NCBI GenBank assembly: GCA_907163375.1
Contig: CAJQUW010011587.1
Location: 124,001-188,000, forward strand
Reading direction: 5' to 3'
Length of the DNA: 64,000 bases
DNA from: Prostheceraeus crozeri
Taxonomy: Eukaryota > Platyhelminthes > Polycladida > Euryleptidae
The position numbers were made by a program, and so were the translations under genes. The notes below the pieces were generated by a model. The model saw only the letters and a program-made list of their open reading frames with translations. It searched no databases and was not told the origin of the DNA. Below are positions 1-10,100 of the stretch, one piece after another (position 1 is the stretch's first letter; each line of letters starts with the position of its first letter).

Positions 1-897
1 AAGCTGGCTGTGTTGACGACAAAGATTGAAGTGGACGTGCAAGAGTATCTGATGCGACACGAGCAGCCATTCTCGATAAAACTGAGCAAAGTCTAAAAAA
101 AATCCGTACGTAAATCATCTCGTGAAATCAACGTTCCCCGCTCCACGATGCAGAAGATACTCAAAGAAGAACTTTTTCATCCATACAAATTTCAGATGCT
201 CCAAAAATGGTGCGAAGACGATTCTGACCGACGCATGGGAATGTCGACATGGTTTAAATACCGATTGGATGAGTATTCTGACATGGTGCATCGGAAAGTG
301 CTCTTTAGTGATGAAGGCAACTTCTATATCAATGGTGAAGTGAACAAATAAAATTGCCGATGTTATGCACGGGAGAATCCCCACTGGATGCAACCTACAA
401 AAGAACACAGTGGTGCTAAACTAATGGTCTGATGCAGTCTGTGGAGAGACCATGTTTTAGGGTCATTCTTTTTTGACTCCACGCTCGACGGTGACAGGCA
501 CCTCAATGTTGCAAGTAGAACTTATCCGTCAGTTAAGCTCAATTGGAGGAGGCCGGTCTGAGTGGTTCATGCAGGATTGAGCGCCTCCACACTGTGTTGA
601 AAGTGCGCGGCTGGCTGGATAAAAACTTCGTTCTTTGGATTGGTCGAGGGGAACAGTCGAATGGGCTGCTCGATCCCCCGACCTGAATCTTATGGATTAC
701 TTCTTTTGGGGATACGCTAGACAATTAGTATATTCCGTGCGCATGAATGACCTGGATCATTTGGGAACTCGAATTCGTGATGCTTGTCAGGAAATTAACG
801 GTGATTCAGATTTGCTGAATCGAATGTTCGATAACTTTCACCATCGACTCGATTTATATGTGGTTGCTGGTGGGCAGCATTTTGAACATTTTTGAAT
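1..897 (+). pseudogene. Decayed Tc1/mariner-superfamily transposase
   Basis: Remnant of a cut-and-paste DNA transposase that runs off the left edge. A helix-turn-helix-like stretch around 124-200 reads NVPRSTMQKILKEELFHPYK. The start of the catalytic domain follows at about 300-350 (VLFSDEGNFYINGEVNK), where the D of FSDE fits the first catalytic aspartate. The C-terminal catalytic block WAARSPDLNLMDYFFWGY lies around 665-720, and the D of LMDYFFWGY fits the third acidic residue. The reading moves between frames and is closed by stops at about 351 and elsewhere, so it is dead. The WAARSPDL..DYFFWGY wording matches the mariner-like subgroup whose elements read RSPDLTPxDFFLWGY. The 3' inverted repeat was not found. 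Confidence 0.8.
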
Positions 898-1274
898 ACT
901 TAGAGGCACTGTGTAATTTTCCTAATTATCTTGGTTACAATTATGCATTTTCTCTTTTGAAAAGATCAATTAAACTCTTGGTGCGCGACTCTATGGCCAC
1001 CCTGTATAATGCCAATAGAGTTTTTCTATACAAGTTTTTGATTTTTCAACTCTACACGAATCTCAACCCACAACAGGTTATCTCACATTTATTTAATCTA
1101 TTTGATATTGTTTTCAATTTCACTTCAAGGAAATATCTATATGTTGGTTGGAATATATCATTTTTGCTAAGAAAGTGTATAATAGTTACACTTGTTTTGG
1201 CATTGTAAAGTGGAAAGAAGCTATTCAATACATTGTCAGTAGTATACGTCACTCTGCTGGAAAAGATTTTACAG

Positions 1275-1836
1275 GTTCGAGGCCTTCCAGTGGGAGATAA
1301 CTGTAGCCCTTTACTAGCAGATTTGTTTTTATGAAGTCTTTGTTAGCAGAAAAGAAATTTGGGCTTGCAATATTGTTGTCAAGTACATCTCGCAATATAG
1401 ATGATTTTTGTGTTGTAAATTATCGTCATTTTGCAAGTTTACTTCCCAAAATAGATCCTTATGACCTCAAGGCCGAAAGAGGTGGTGATAATGATAAAAA
1501 ATCAATATTGTTTTAGATTGTTTTATCAGGTCAGTATATCACAGAATAGACTATTTTCCTTTTCATGTGGTGTTGTTAACTTTTCCAGATAGCCTCATCC
1601 CCAGAAAGATGGGCATTCATGTATTCTTGAGCCAAATAATTAGAATTTTGCGTATCTACTCGCATCTTCAATATGTTGTTGAAAGGGCACAAAAGGTTGT
1701 AAATATTCTTGTTAAGAGAGGTTATATTGTTAAAGATTTACGTCGTGGTGCCACACATATCCTGTGTAAACATATGAACTTACTTCAAAAGTTTGGAATT
1801 TTTTCATGTAAAGAGTTTTTCGATCGTTGTGTGTAA
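1275..1836 (+). pseudogene. Penelope-type reverse transcriptase fossil
   Basis: Fragment of a reverse transcriptase. At 1281 the sequence reads GLPVGDNCSPLLADLFL, matching the GIPMGTNCAPLLADLFLY motif of a Penelope-related invertebrate RT group. After a frame change, 1331-1516 contains a degraded catalytic box (SRNIDDF for the usual FRYIDDV) and a tail resembling the IYPxELEIKDTT block. At 1600-1800 a third segment resembles the GVYISQLIRYARA...LLxQGY thumb region. Order and spacing match one ancestral gene read on the plus strand. It is frameshifted and stopped and cannot encode an enzyme. Family assignment is from remembered consensus, so moderate. Confidence 0.6.
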
Positions 1837-1839
1837 TAG

Positions 1840-4653
1840 GTGTCACATGGTCCGCTGTTCTGCAGCGGGGGTCCACCAACCAGGGCATACAGGAAATTAA
1901 CGCACCCAAAGCTAGTTGGTGTTCCTGCTGACGAATCTACAGCGTCACTCACCGGTGTCGAGATCTGTGCATGGCAATTGTAATTTTCGTTCGCCCATTG
2001 CTTTAAGATAGCTATCTTTCAATTTGTGTGTTATGATAGAAAAATTTTGACTTTGTCTGGTTTGCCTTTGGAAACGGTCATCAGTCCTCTTAAGGACTAC
2101 CTAAGATAATACTCGTACAATTTTGTAAACTTATGAAATATTCGAATATATTTTCAATGCTGCACACCATTTGAAAATGCGTTGAAACTTTGCCTTATAT
2201 GGTCAAACTTTGCCTTACATAATCCATTTCTCACACAATTATTTTCTATTTATGGCAAGTCTCAACGCTTGATACAAATTTCACTACAAATGACTTCGAC
2301 ACAATATCAGTTGTTAATTCTCATGCGTAGGCATCTATAAATGCACGTTGTTGCGCTATTAATACATCGGAAATTGCATTAATACTTTCTTACAAAAATA
2401 TGAGTATTAATTATTATTTCGCAATGAACCTTTGGAATGCATGATAAAGTGATGCCAATGCTGTCCATAGACAATGCTATATCATAAGCGAATGTAGATC
2501 TACATAAAGGATCTGTGATTGCAGACTGTCCACCAACGTCTGCCAATTGTGATTTCAAGCTAATGATCTACGGATCCACAAATCCTCGCTAATTAGTGCC
2601 TGATCGCTATCTTTCTTCTATCAAGATTGCAGATGCAAACCCCTCATATTATAAATTTTTGGGATATCAATATATTCCATTGATATATTTCGTTTTAGTT
2701 CAATTTTTATGCTGCCTGCTAATATAGCAAAACTATACTTATGATTACAAAAATGATTCAAGTTAGAACTGCCTGATTGGGTCTGACTGAGACTTGGACT
2801 CGCTGAACAATCCTTGCTGATTTGCAATTAGCAAGTTAGTGAGATTTCGACGGGCATTCATCAAATATCCATTTAAATACACTACTGCCAAATCGCCTAA
2901 GTTAGTGCGCCTGTTATGATTAATAAATGCTGCTTTTTGCATGCACAATGTAAATAGAATAACTAAATATTGAGTTGTATCCTCAGTTGAAAATGGGAAC
3001 AGACCTGAAATGTTGATTCCTGATATTGGTGGAATCTATTGAGGCATGTTCCCATTTTTCAATTGAGGATGCAACCCAATATTTAGTTATTCTATTTGCA
3101 AATCCTACTGAGTTTCCGAGTCACTGATAGTCGATGCACATAAAGCAAACAAAAAACCCCATCAATAAAACTACGCATGCGCTTGTGGTGATTGAGCAAG
3201 CAGCTTGCATCTCGCATTCTAAATAAGAGAATATTGAGCCATAGTTAGAATATGTAGGAAAATGCTTGGATATCATATAGCACTTTCACACAATCTTTTG
3301 TCACAGTTTCCAGTTGTCTTTCTCAATTTGTTCAATTGTACTTTTAAGTTTGTAAGTTTGTCTATCAAATACAATACATTTTTGTAAGGTAGACATGTAG
3401 TCTACTATGAAGTTTGTATCTCATACCATCAGAATAGGCTAGCCTACCTGCACTCTGCCTACATTCTGCCGAAGCAGCTTTCCGTTCATCTGAACACATA
3501 CATGTACATGATAAGCAGCGAAACCTTGAAGTATCTCACTACGACAAAGCATTGTTGATTATCTTATGAGTTTACAAATAGGTCCAAATAGTGTATAATT
3601 GATTAAAACATGTTGTCCATAGGCCTAGTAATTGCAATATTAGTATTAGTTTAAGATAACGTCGGCTTGTCTTACTACAATAGTGATGAAAAAACGTATG
3701 ACAGCAGATGCATTTTTCAACATGAAGATGAAGCGCTTGCTTACTCAATAAAAGACAAATATGTATATTGAAATTATATATGAAAATTACCCTGCTTTCT
3801 AAGAGTGGACATTGTCTACACGTGTACTGCTCTATTCAATTGTAATGGCCTAGATGTGACTATACATATTTCTACAGCCTACATAATTTTGAAACCTGAA
3901 GGCGGTGCCATCCTTATAGTTTTCCGCGGCACTATGGCTGAGAATCGCAATGCATAATGCACAGTGTGCATTGTGCAGTATATACAAATATGTAAGAAAC
4001 ACATACTACTACAACAAGATTCTGAAACAGTGTTTTGAAAAATGTGCTTGTTTTCTAACTTCCTGAAATGCTTAAGGGAAAATTTAATCGATCCATCCAG
4101 ATTATGTATAGGAAATGAAAATGAAAGTGTGCATGTATTTTTGCAAGGTACTACTTTGAATAAAAATTGTTACATTATTGGAAATTGAAAGTTTTCATAT
4201 TGTTGTGACCAAAGCAATCACAACAAGAAGCAACTTCTTGATGTTTTTCATCACCAATCAATTGGCACAAAAGTGTTTAGCATGAGATAATCTTGCGATT
4301 ATTGGAAATTCGTAATAGTGCACAGCTAGTGGCGACATCTAGCAAATTTTACTGGAATCTGCACATTCTGTTATTTGTACTTTTTACACTTCAAGCACGC
4401 TGATCCAGCATGTAGTTTCTCAATCAGGAAGCTGACTATTTTTTTATCTTCTGTATTTTTAAAACAAATCTATCAAAAAAACACAATGTACTAATATCTG
4501 AAAATGTCATGAACAATTATATAAAGTGTTGCGAAATGACTGTAAAAATAGTTTCAATACAAAGCTATAAAATCAAAGTGCTCAAGATAACGCTGCATAT
4601 TTTTCAGGCACTAAACGTCAAGCTTGTTAAAGCGGAGAACAACTGCCAAGACC
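1840..4653. other. Non-coding stretch without recognised gene
   Basis: No reading frame here resembles a known protein. The short open frames (under 75 codons) look like chance. The only structure I can support is the palindromic MITE at 2954-3095, listed separately. The stretch ends 3' of the SPTLC2-like gene and may include its 3' UTR, but I see no AATAAA on the minus strand close to the stop codon. Confidence 0.6.
2954..3095. repeat. Palindromic MITE-like hairpin
   Basis: Two arms of about 46 bp are nearly exact reverse complements. The left arm opens with ATAGAATAACTAAATATTG and the right arm ends with CAATATTTAGTTATTCTAT. About 46 bp of loop separate them. There is no coding potential. 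The size and near-perfect symmetry fit a non-autonomous DNA transposon (foldback or MITE). No clear target-site duplication beyond AAT-type flanks was seen. Confidence 0.75.
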
Positions 4654-6318
4654 CTATTTCAGTTGATCATTCCCTTTGCATAAGTGCTCGATTATGTGAC
4701 CGTTTGTATATGATCCATTTCTTCTATGTCTGATTTTATTATTTGAACAACCATTGGCAATTTTCGATTCTTGACATGGAGAAGGATCCATTGGCTCATT
4801 GATCCACTCTGGTAAAGGCCATCTACTTTGACGAATACGGCACTGAGTACCTATACTCTCTACAATATCAAGAACTTGATCCAATGTATCCTTCGTATGC
4901 TCAGCCGATAGGCAAAACCGAACACGACAAAGGAGCAGTGGAGCGGCTGGAAATCCAACAACGACTACCCCCAAACCTCGTTCTAATGTTAACTTTGCGA
5001 ACACTGCGAAATTCACAGGATTAAATAACATTACTGGCACAACAGGGGAATCTTTGTGACCGTAAACAACAAATCGCTTTTCATGCAGTCTTCGACGAAA
5101 GTAGCGGCAATTCCAGGCAAGTTGCCGCAATCTCTTTAAACCCTCGTTTTTCAGGACTTTACCCATGATCACACTCATGCTGGATATGATTTGTTGAACC
5201 ACTGGAATGCTCATACTCGCTCCGTAGGAGCACGCATGAGAATAAGTTCGTAGATAATCAGCTATTTGGCGAGAACAAGCTAGGTAACCGCCAGCAGCAC
5301 CGAAGCTTTTACTGAAAGTTCCCATCAAAATATCAACGTCGTTCGGATCACAACCAAAATAGTCAACAACCCCACGACCTTGTGGCCCAAGGGCACCAAT
5401 GCTGTGAGCCTCATCGACAAAAAGATATGCATTGTACTTTTTCTTCAAGCGTATTATTGCTGGAAGATTAACAATGCTACCTTCCATACTGTAAATGCCT
5501 TCCACAACAATCAGAATTTTCTTAAATGGACGACGTATTCGTCGCTGTCCGTGGATAACAGATTCTCGGAGACATTTCTCTAAATCTTCCATGTTGTTAT
5601 GTTGGAAACGTTTTACCTCTGCACCAGAAAGCCGAATTCCTAACACAAGCGAAGCATGGTTTAGCATGTCGCTAATAACACAACACCCAGGACCAACAAG
5701 GGCAGGAATGTTGAGAGCATTTGTTGCGAACCCCATGGAAAACGTGACAGCGTCTTCTTTTCCCATGAATTCTGAAACCAGCACGTCCAGTTGTCGATGA
5801 AGAACACTTGCCCCGACCTCATTAATTGTACTACAGGGAGAAACACCAAATTGTTCAATACTTTGGTTCACTTGATCAGTACAATAACCACTGTTTTCAG
5901 CAAAACCAAGATAATTGTAGGATCCAGTATTGATAGCACGAATGCGACGGCCAGTTAATTCCCATGACCATCGATCAACTGTCTTTCTCTCAAGTACATC
6001 GAAAACGGCTGATGGTGCAGAAGCGATGGGCCTATTCAGACTTCCAGTGAAACGTCGATATAGATTTCGAACGAAGAATGATTCCTTGTGCTCCAACAAA
6101 GGTACAAAATCTTTGGTCAGGTAAGATTCTTCTAACATTTTGTAATTAAGAATACCGCATTTATGAAGGAAATCTCGCAGGCGACCGAAAATTATGAGCA
6201 CTGTAAATTGTAAATAAGTAATTAAAGCGGTTAGCAATGATGGTCCCTCATATTCAGATGACGGAAATTCATCTTGATCTGTTGTCATTTTACGACAGCA
6301 GTTTCCTACTTTTCGCAT
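4654..6318 (-). CDS. SPTLC2: Serine palmitoyltransferase subunit 2-like protein
   Basis: Catalytic subunit of serine palmitoyltransferase, which condenses L-serine with palmitoyl-CoA to 3-ketodihydrosphinganine at the ER membrane, the first step of sphingolipid synthesis. From the first in-frame ATG (6318) the protein is 554 aa, close to human SPTLC2 (562). A hydrophobic segment near residues 27-46 precedes LRDFL. GSYNYLGFA opens the PLP fold at about 132. LNHASLVLG lies near 220, VDEAHSIGALGPQGRGV near 301 and GTFSKSFGAAGGY near 333, with the PLP-binding lysine at about K337. The end reads GVVVVGFPA..RVRFCLSAEHT. The frame is open with no intron, unusual for an animal gene of this size, so it may be a retrocopy that stayed open. 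Oddity: CSTINEVGAS replaces the usual CSTRQE(M/I)GN. An upstream stop excludes a longer ATG start. SPTLC3 cannot be excluded. Confidence 0.93.
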   Translation of the reverse strand: MRKVGNCCRKMTTDQDEFPSSEYEGPSLLTALITYLQFTVLIIFGRLRDFLHKCGILNYKMLEESYLTKDFVPLLEHKESFFVRNLYRRFTGSLNRPIASAPSAVFDVLERKTVDRWSWELTGRRIRAINTGSYNYLGFAENSGYCTDQVNQSIEQFGVSPCSTINEVGASVLHRQLDVLVSEFMGKEDAVTFSMGFATNALNIPALVGPGCCVISDMLNHASLVLGIRLSGAEVKRFQHNNMEDLEKCLRESVIHGQRRIRRPFKKILIVVEGIYSMEGSIVNLPAIIRLKKKYNAYLFVDEAHSIGALGPQGRGVVDYFGCDPNDVDILMGTFSKSFGAAGGYLACSRQIADYLRTYSHACSYGASMSIPVVQQIISSMSVIMGKVLKNEGLKRLRQLAWNCRYFRRRLHEKRFVVYGHKDSPVVPVMLFNPVNFAVFAKLTLERGLGVVVVGFPAAPLLLCRVRFCLSAEHTKDTLDQVLDIVESIGTQCRIRQSRWPLPEWINEPMDPSPCQESKIANGCSNNKIRHRRNGSYTNGHIIEHLCKGNDQLK

Positions 6319-7951
6319 AAACGAAATAACTTTTGACAGTTTGTTGTACAACAGTATAGTAACAGAGTTGAAGAAAATTAACGCACAAGCGGCGACATTA
6401 TCCAATCATTGACAGACTAACTTTTCAATGCTTTTCATAAGTGTGAATAGCTTTCCAATGACATTTACTCACCTGAATTGGACGAACAATCAAATTGTTA
6501 TCAACAGCACATGTAATGCGATGAACCAAGATCGTTTGATATTTTCATCAACAAATGCGAAACATGTGTTAGTCAATATTTTGTGAATGGTATTTTATGT
6601 GACTTTTTAGTGACTTTATGATGATAACTTTGATATATAGTCCTACGTATATGCCACAGCAAACAATCCGACAATTTACTTTACAGCAGCATTTCATAAT
6701 CAAAGGAATTTTTTGATTGTTCAGGGGAAATTTGTTGTGGGAGACCTTTGTCTGTGGAAACGTTTAGAATTAAAGAAGTCAGGTCTTGTTTGGTTGAAAT
6801 CTAATTTGAACTAACCTAAATATTATGATCCCACTGAACTCATGTTTAACAGTTGGCACCGGCTGTGGTTCAGGAGTTTAGAGTCTCAGTCACCCATGGA
6901 GTGGATGGCGTGTTGAGCATCTACTAGTCAGGCCGATTGCGATTCTTTCCACGCTAATCGACATTATAAGACATGTGGACAAGATGAATATCTGCAGCAA
7001 AAGGTGTATTAATCATTATCCTCAGCGAATTTTGCAAGTCAGTCATGCTTACAAATACTGGTAGATATCAGCTGAAGTGTGGCTATAATTTCTTAATTCA
7101 ACATGATATCATGGCTTCATCGCAATATAAGACAAGCTCATTAGTTACTGAAGCTTTCGAGAAGATTCATTAATAAAACATACACATATTCCATCCTATA
7201 TAAAAGTTACCCGAACTTTGGCGAGCCAGTATTGTTAAGGATAGGTTGGAGTGCTGCATAGGATAAGGTAGCACGAATGCTACTAATGTTGCTCGCATAG
7301 AAACGCGGGTACTTATGGGTTGGTTCCCCCCTCCCACACACACACGCACACTCTTTCAAATTTGTCTTTAAGTGAAAATGAATCAATCTCAACAAAACTT
7401 CAGCTTGACGTGCGAAGATACTTTCTATCCTCATTCAAGGACTAATGCAAATCGGACATGGATGTTTTGAACTAGAGACAATGGTCTGAAATGTAGCAAT
7501 ATCATCAACTTGATCTGACTCATCGTCTTTTCGACGCATTCGGAACAACACTTGAGGTCAACAGATTCATTTCACGATAACTCGTGAAATGATTATGACC
7601 ACGGCTACATCCTCAACATTACTTTACTTAACTTAACTTAAACAGATGCGGCAGGGCAGGAGTCGTGAAATTTGAAAATCTGTGGGAATTGCAAAACCCG
7701 GAATCCCGAGGGTTTTTGAAAATTCCGGATTTATTCATGGGATCCCGGGATGTCATTTGGTCGTCATTTTACTAAGTATCAGTTGTTTACAAATCTTTTA
7801 ATGGCAATTTGGTAGTTATTGACTGTTTTGTCCACAGAATTAGACTGCTCGTTCCTGCAATCTAATTCTGTGGTTTTGCCAGTGGAAATTGGATAGATCT
7901 TAACTAGTACTTTCTCATATTTTTCAATTTTTTTCTAATTCAATATTGCAT
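6319..7951. other. Non-coding stretch upstream of SPTLC2-like gene
   Basis: This presumably includes promoter or 5' UTR sequence of the minus-strand SPTLC2-like gene. A good splice-donor match on the minus strand (CAG/GTGAGTAAATG near 6470) could mark a 5' UTR exon, but no matching acceptor is convincing. A short perfect hairpin lies at 7832-7873 (CCACAGAATTAGA with its complement), and the same motif recurs near 44048 and 44164. A small CA-rich tract lies near 7336. I recognise no coding sequence. Confidence 0.5.
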
Positions 7952-7959
7952 GTTATAGT

Positions 7960-9511
7960 CAGGGCATTTGAACGAACGATCTGAACGAGCGATTGAACGG
8001 CATTTTTTCATTTTTCTGATGAACGAATTATCGAACGGTATGTCTCAGAAACCGATGACCGGTGATCGGAACGAACGGCATTTTTGTTTGATTGAACGTG
8101 ACTGAACGGTGATTTAACCCTGGAAAACCCGGTATATGAAATAGCCTAATGGTAGAAAATCCTTGATATTTTCCAAAATTGCTTATTTACGCACTCTGAC
8201 TTCAATGTAGTAGTATTTTGAAATTGTGACTCATTGCGCTTTCGTGGTAGTGAAGCCTCGGAAATTTCGATAGGCTAAAAGAAAAAATCTGCTGATGCTC
8301 TTCGAAATTTCTTGTTTAAGCATAAAGACTTCAGTTCAATGACATTTCATGAATAAAATGATAAAAGACTTGCTATTACACAATGCTTCCGCCTCTTGTT
8401 ATTGATTTAGTATTCCGAATATACATGTACTACTCATAAACTACTAAAAAATCTACGCATATCATCATCAATGCGGTTTAGCAGTGGTGAAAACTGAAGA
8501 AGCTTCAAGTCCTTCCATGAAGCAACTAAATTTGTCATGATCCGCACTAAGTTGGTCACTTGGTCACGAAGCATTGAACAGCTTGAATTCAAAAGCTATG
8601 ATGAAGTATGCCTACTTGCACTGTGAGTGTCAATCTGATCTTTACTTTTTAAAAATAGTTTGTATTATGCTGCTTTTGCATCAAGTAAACTGGGGTGGGA
8701 CCCACTGCGGGCATTTACCTGCGGTCACGGACATGTACGATAATGGCTTAATCTGCAAATTCATATTCGGTCAGTGGATATGCAGGTAGGGATTCAAGGC
8801 GGCATACATGACGTGGATGTAGGCTAAGCTCACTATGCAATTGAATCTAGTCACTATCGAATTTAGTCACATCATATTTATTAATCACTATTCCTGAAGG
8901 ATAGACCTAGTCCTATGTATGCTAGGTGGCAAGTTCCAAGCTTTGTGTAAGCGAGCTGTCAAATGGGCGAACATCGACCCATCGTCACCTAGCAACTTCG
9001 TGCAATGTGATGCTGCTAAAACGTGTTATAGGCTAATCATCACGACAGAAGGATTTTGACTTCCTCTATGGATTTTGATATTCTCTAGTTTGACTGAATT
9101 TGATACCAAAGGCGTGTGTGACGTGCAACGTTTGACGTCAACCTATGTTTCGCATTGTCATCGAGGGACAATACCGACGAATTTTTCGATAGTGCAGGTT
9201 GTATTATTTCACGATGTCAGATGGGAGAACATCCTGCATTGCCAGCTTCCAAGGTTTTCCAGCCAATGTTTTGAATCCAACCAACGTTAGCTAGAAACGA
9301 CAGATTATATAAGGTTCGACAGCACTTTGTAAGGTCCATCAAAATTAAACATTGTTTTGACTGAAAAAGAATGATTGAACGGGTGTTTTGTCATGAACGA
9401 ACGGAACCGGGGTGACAGCTCATTTGAGTGATCAACGAACGAACGGGTCTGAAAGGCTAATGAACGGAAGATCGAACGAACAGGGGAAAATGTGACCGCT
9501 CAAATGCACTG
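7960..9511. mobile_element. Non-autonomous hAT-like element, 1552 bp
   Basis: The left end CAGGGCATTTGAACGAACG and the right end, read from the other strand as CAGTGCATTTGAGCGGTCAC, are imperfect terminal inverted repeats of hAT form. They are flanked by a near-perfect 8-bp target duplication, GTTATAGT (7952-7959) and GCTATAGT (9512-9519). Subterminal regions are crowded with GAACGAACG-type repeats, as is common at hAT ends. No transposase-like reading frame was found inside, so it would depend on a relative elsewhere. Confidence 0.7.
9321..9418. repeat. 98-bp subterminal segment repeated at 9994
   Basis: This segment starts CAGCACTTTGTAAGGTCCAT and runs to GGAACCGGGGTGACAG. It recurs at 9994-10094 in the same orientation with only a few differences. 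It is the right subterminal part of the hAT-like element ending at 9511, so the second copy marks a related element. Confidence 0.8.
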
Positions 9512-9592
9512 GCTATAGTTGTGTCGCCGATGTACTTGAATGTTTGATTATCAATTTACTCCTTTCATGCGTTCTATCATAGGTATAGGGCA

Positions 9593-10100
9593 GTGCATTT
9601 GAACGAGGTCTTTTCTTAAGTTCACTTAGTCTCTCGTTCATTTGATAATTTTGATCTTTCACTCAGTGCACCACTCATTTTTGTTTTGCGCCAAGCCGTT
9701 CAGTTCACTGAAAAAGTCAGCTCACATAGTTATTTTCCATTCACTTTGCTATTATGATGATGTTTAATGAATTTCACACAGATAGGGTGCATGCTTTCGC
9801 TTATCGACTGCATCAGGTATCTATTATACTGTCCTTCACCATTCCACCAATTTCAAAACAATTGCTATGTGTTTATTTAATTGCTCATATTTGCAAATGC
9901 AGAAATGCTACTACAAAAGGGGCGTCGTAGACGAACAATCTGTGAGACTTATTGAAGCCATATTCATCATCAATTACTCTCGCATTGTCGCTACAGCACT
10001 TTGTAGGGTCCATCAAAATTAAACATTGTTTTGACTTAAAAAGAATGATTGAACGGATGTTTTATGTCATGAACGAACGGAACCGGGGTGACAGTTTCTT
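9593..10100. mobile_element. Partial relative of the hAT-like element
   Basis: The left boundary CAGTGCATTTGAACGAGG has the same terminal repeat as the 7960-9511 element, and 9994-10094 duplicates its right subterminal segment. The matching right terminus is absent, so this copy is truncated or rearranged. No coding sequence was found. The extent is approximate. Confidence 0.5.

Noticed and set aside
858-1252. Hydrophobic open frames after the mariner fragment
   Set aside because: AT-rich composition produces Phe/Leu-rich readings on both strands; nothing recognisable.
6460-6480. Splice donor CAG/GTGAGT upstream of the SPTLC2-like start
   Set aside because: No good acceptor between it and the coding start, so a 5' UTR intron cannot be supported.
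6840-6960. Possible tRNA-like or SINE head sequence
   Set aside because: No convincing A and B boxes or cloverleaf could be read.
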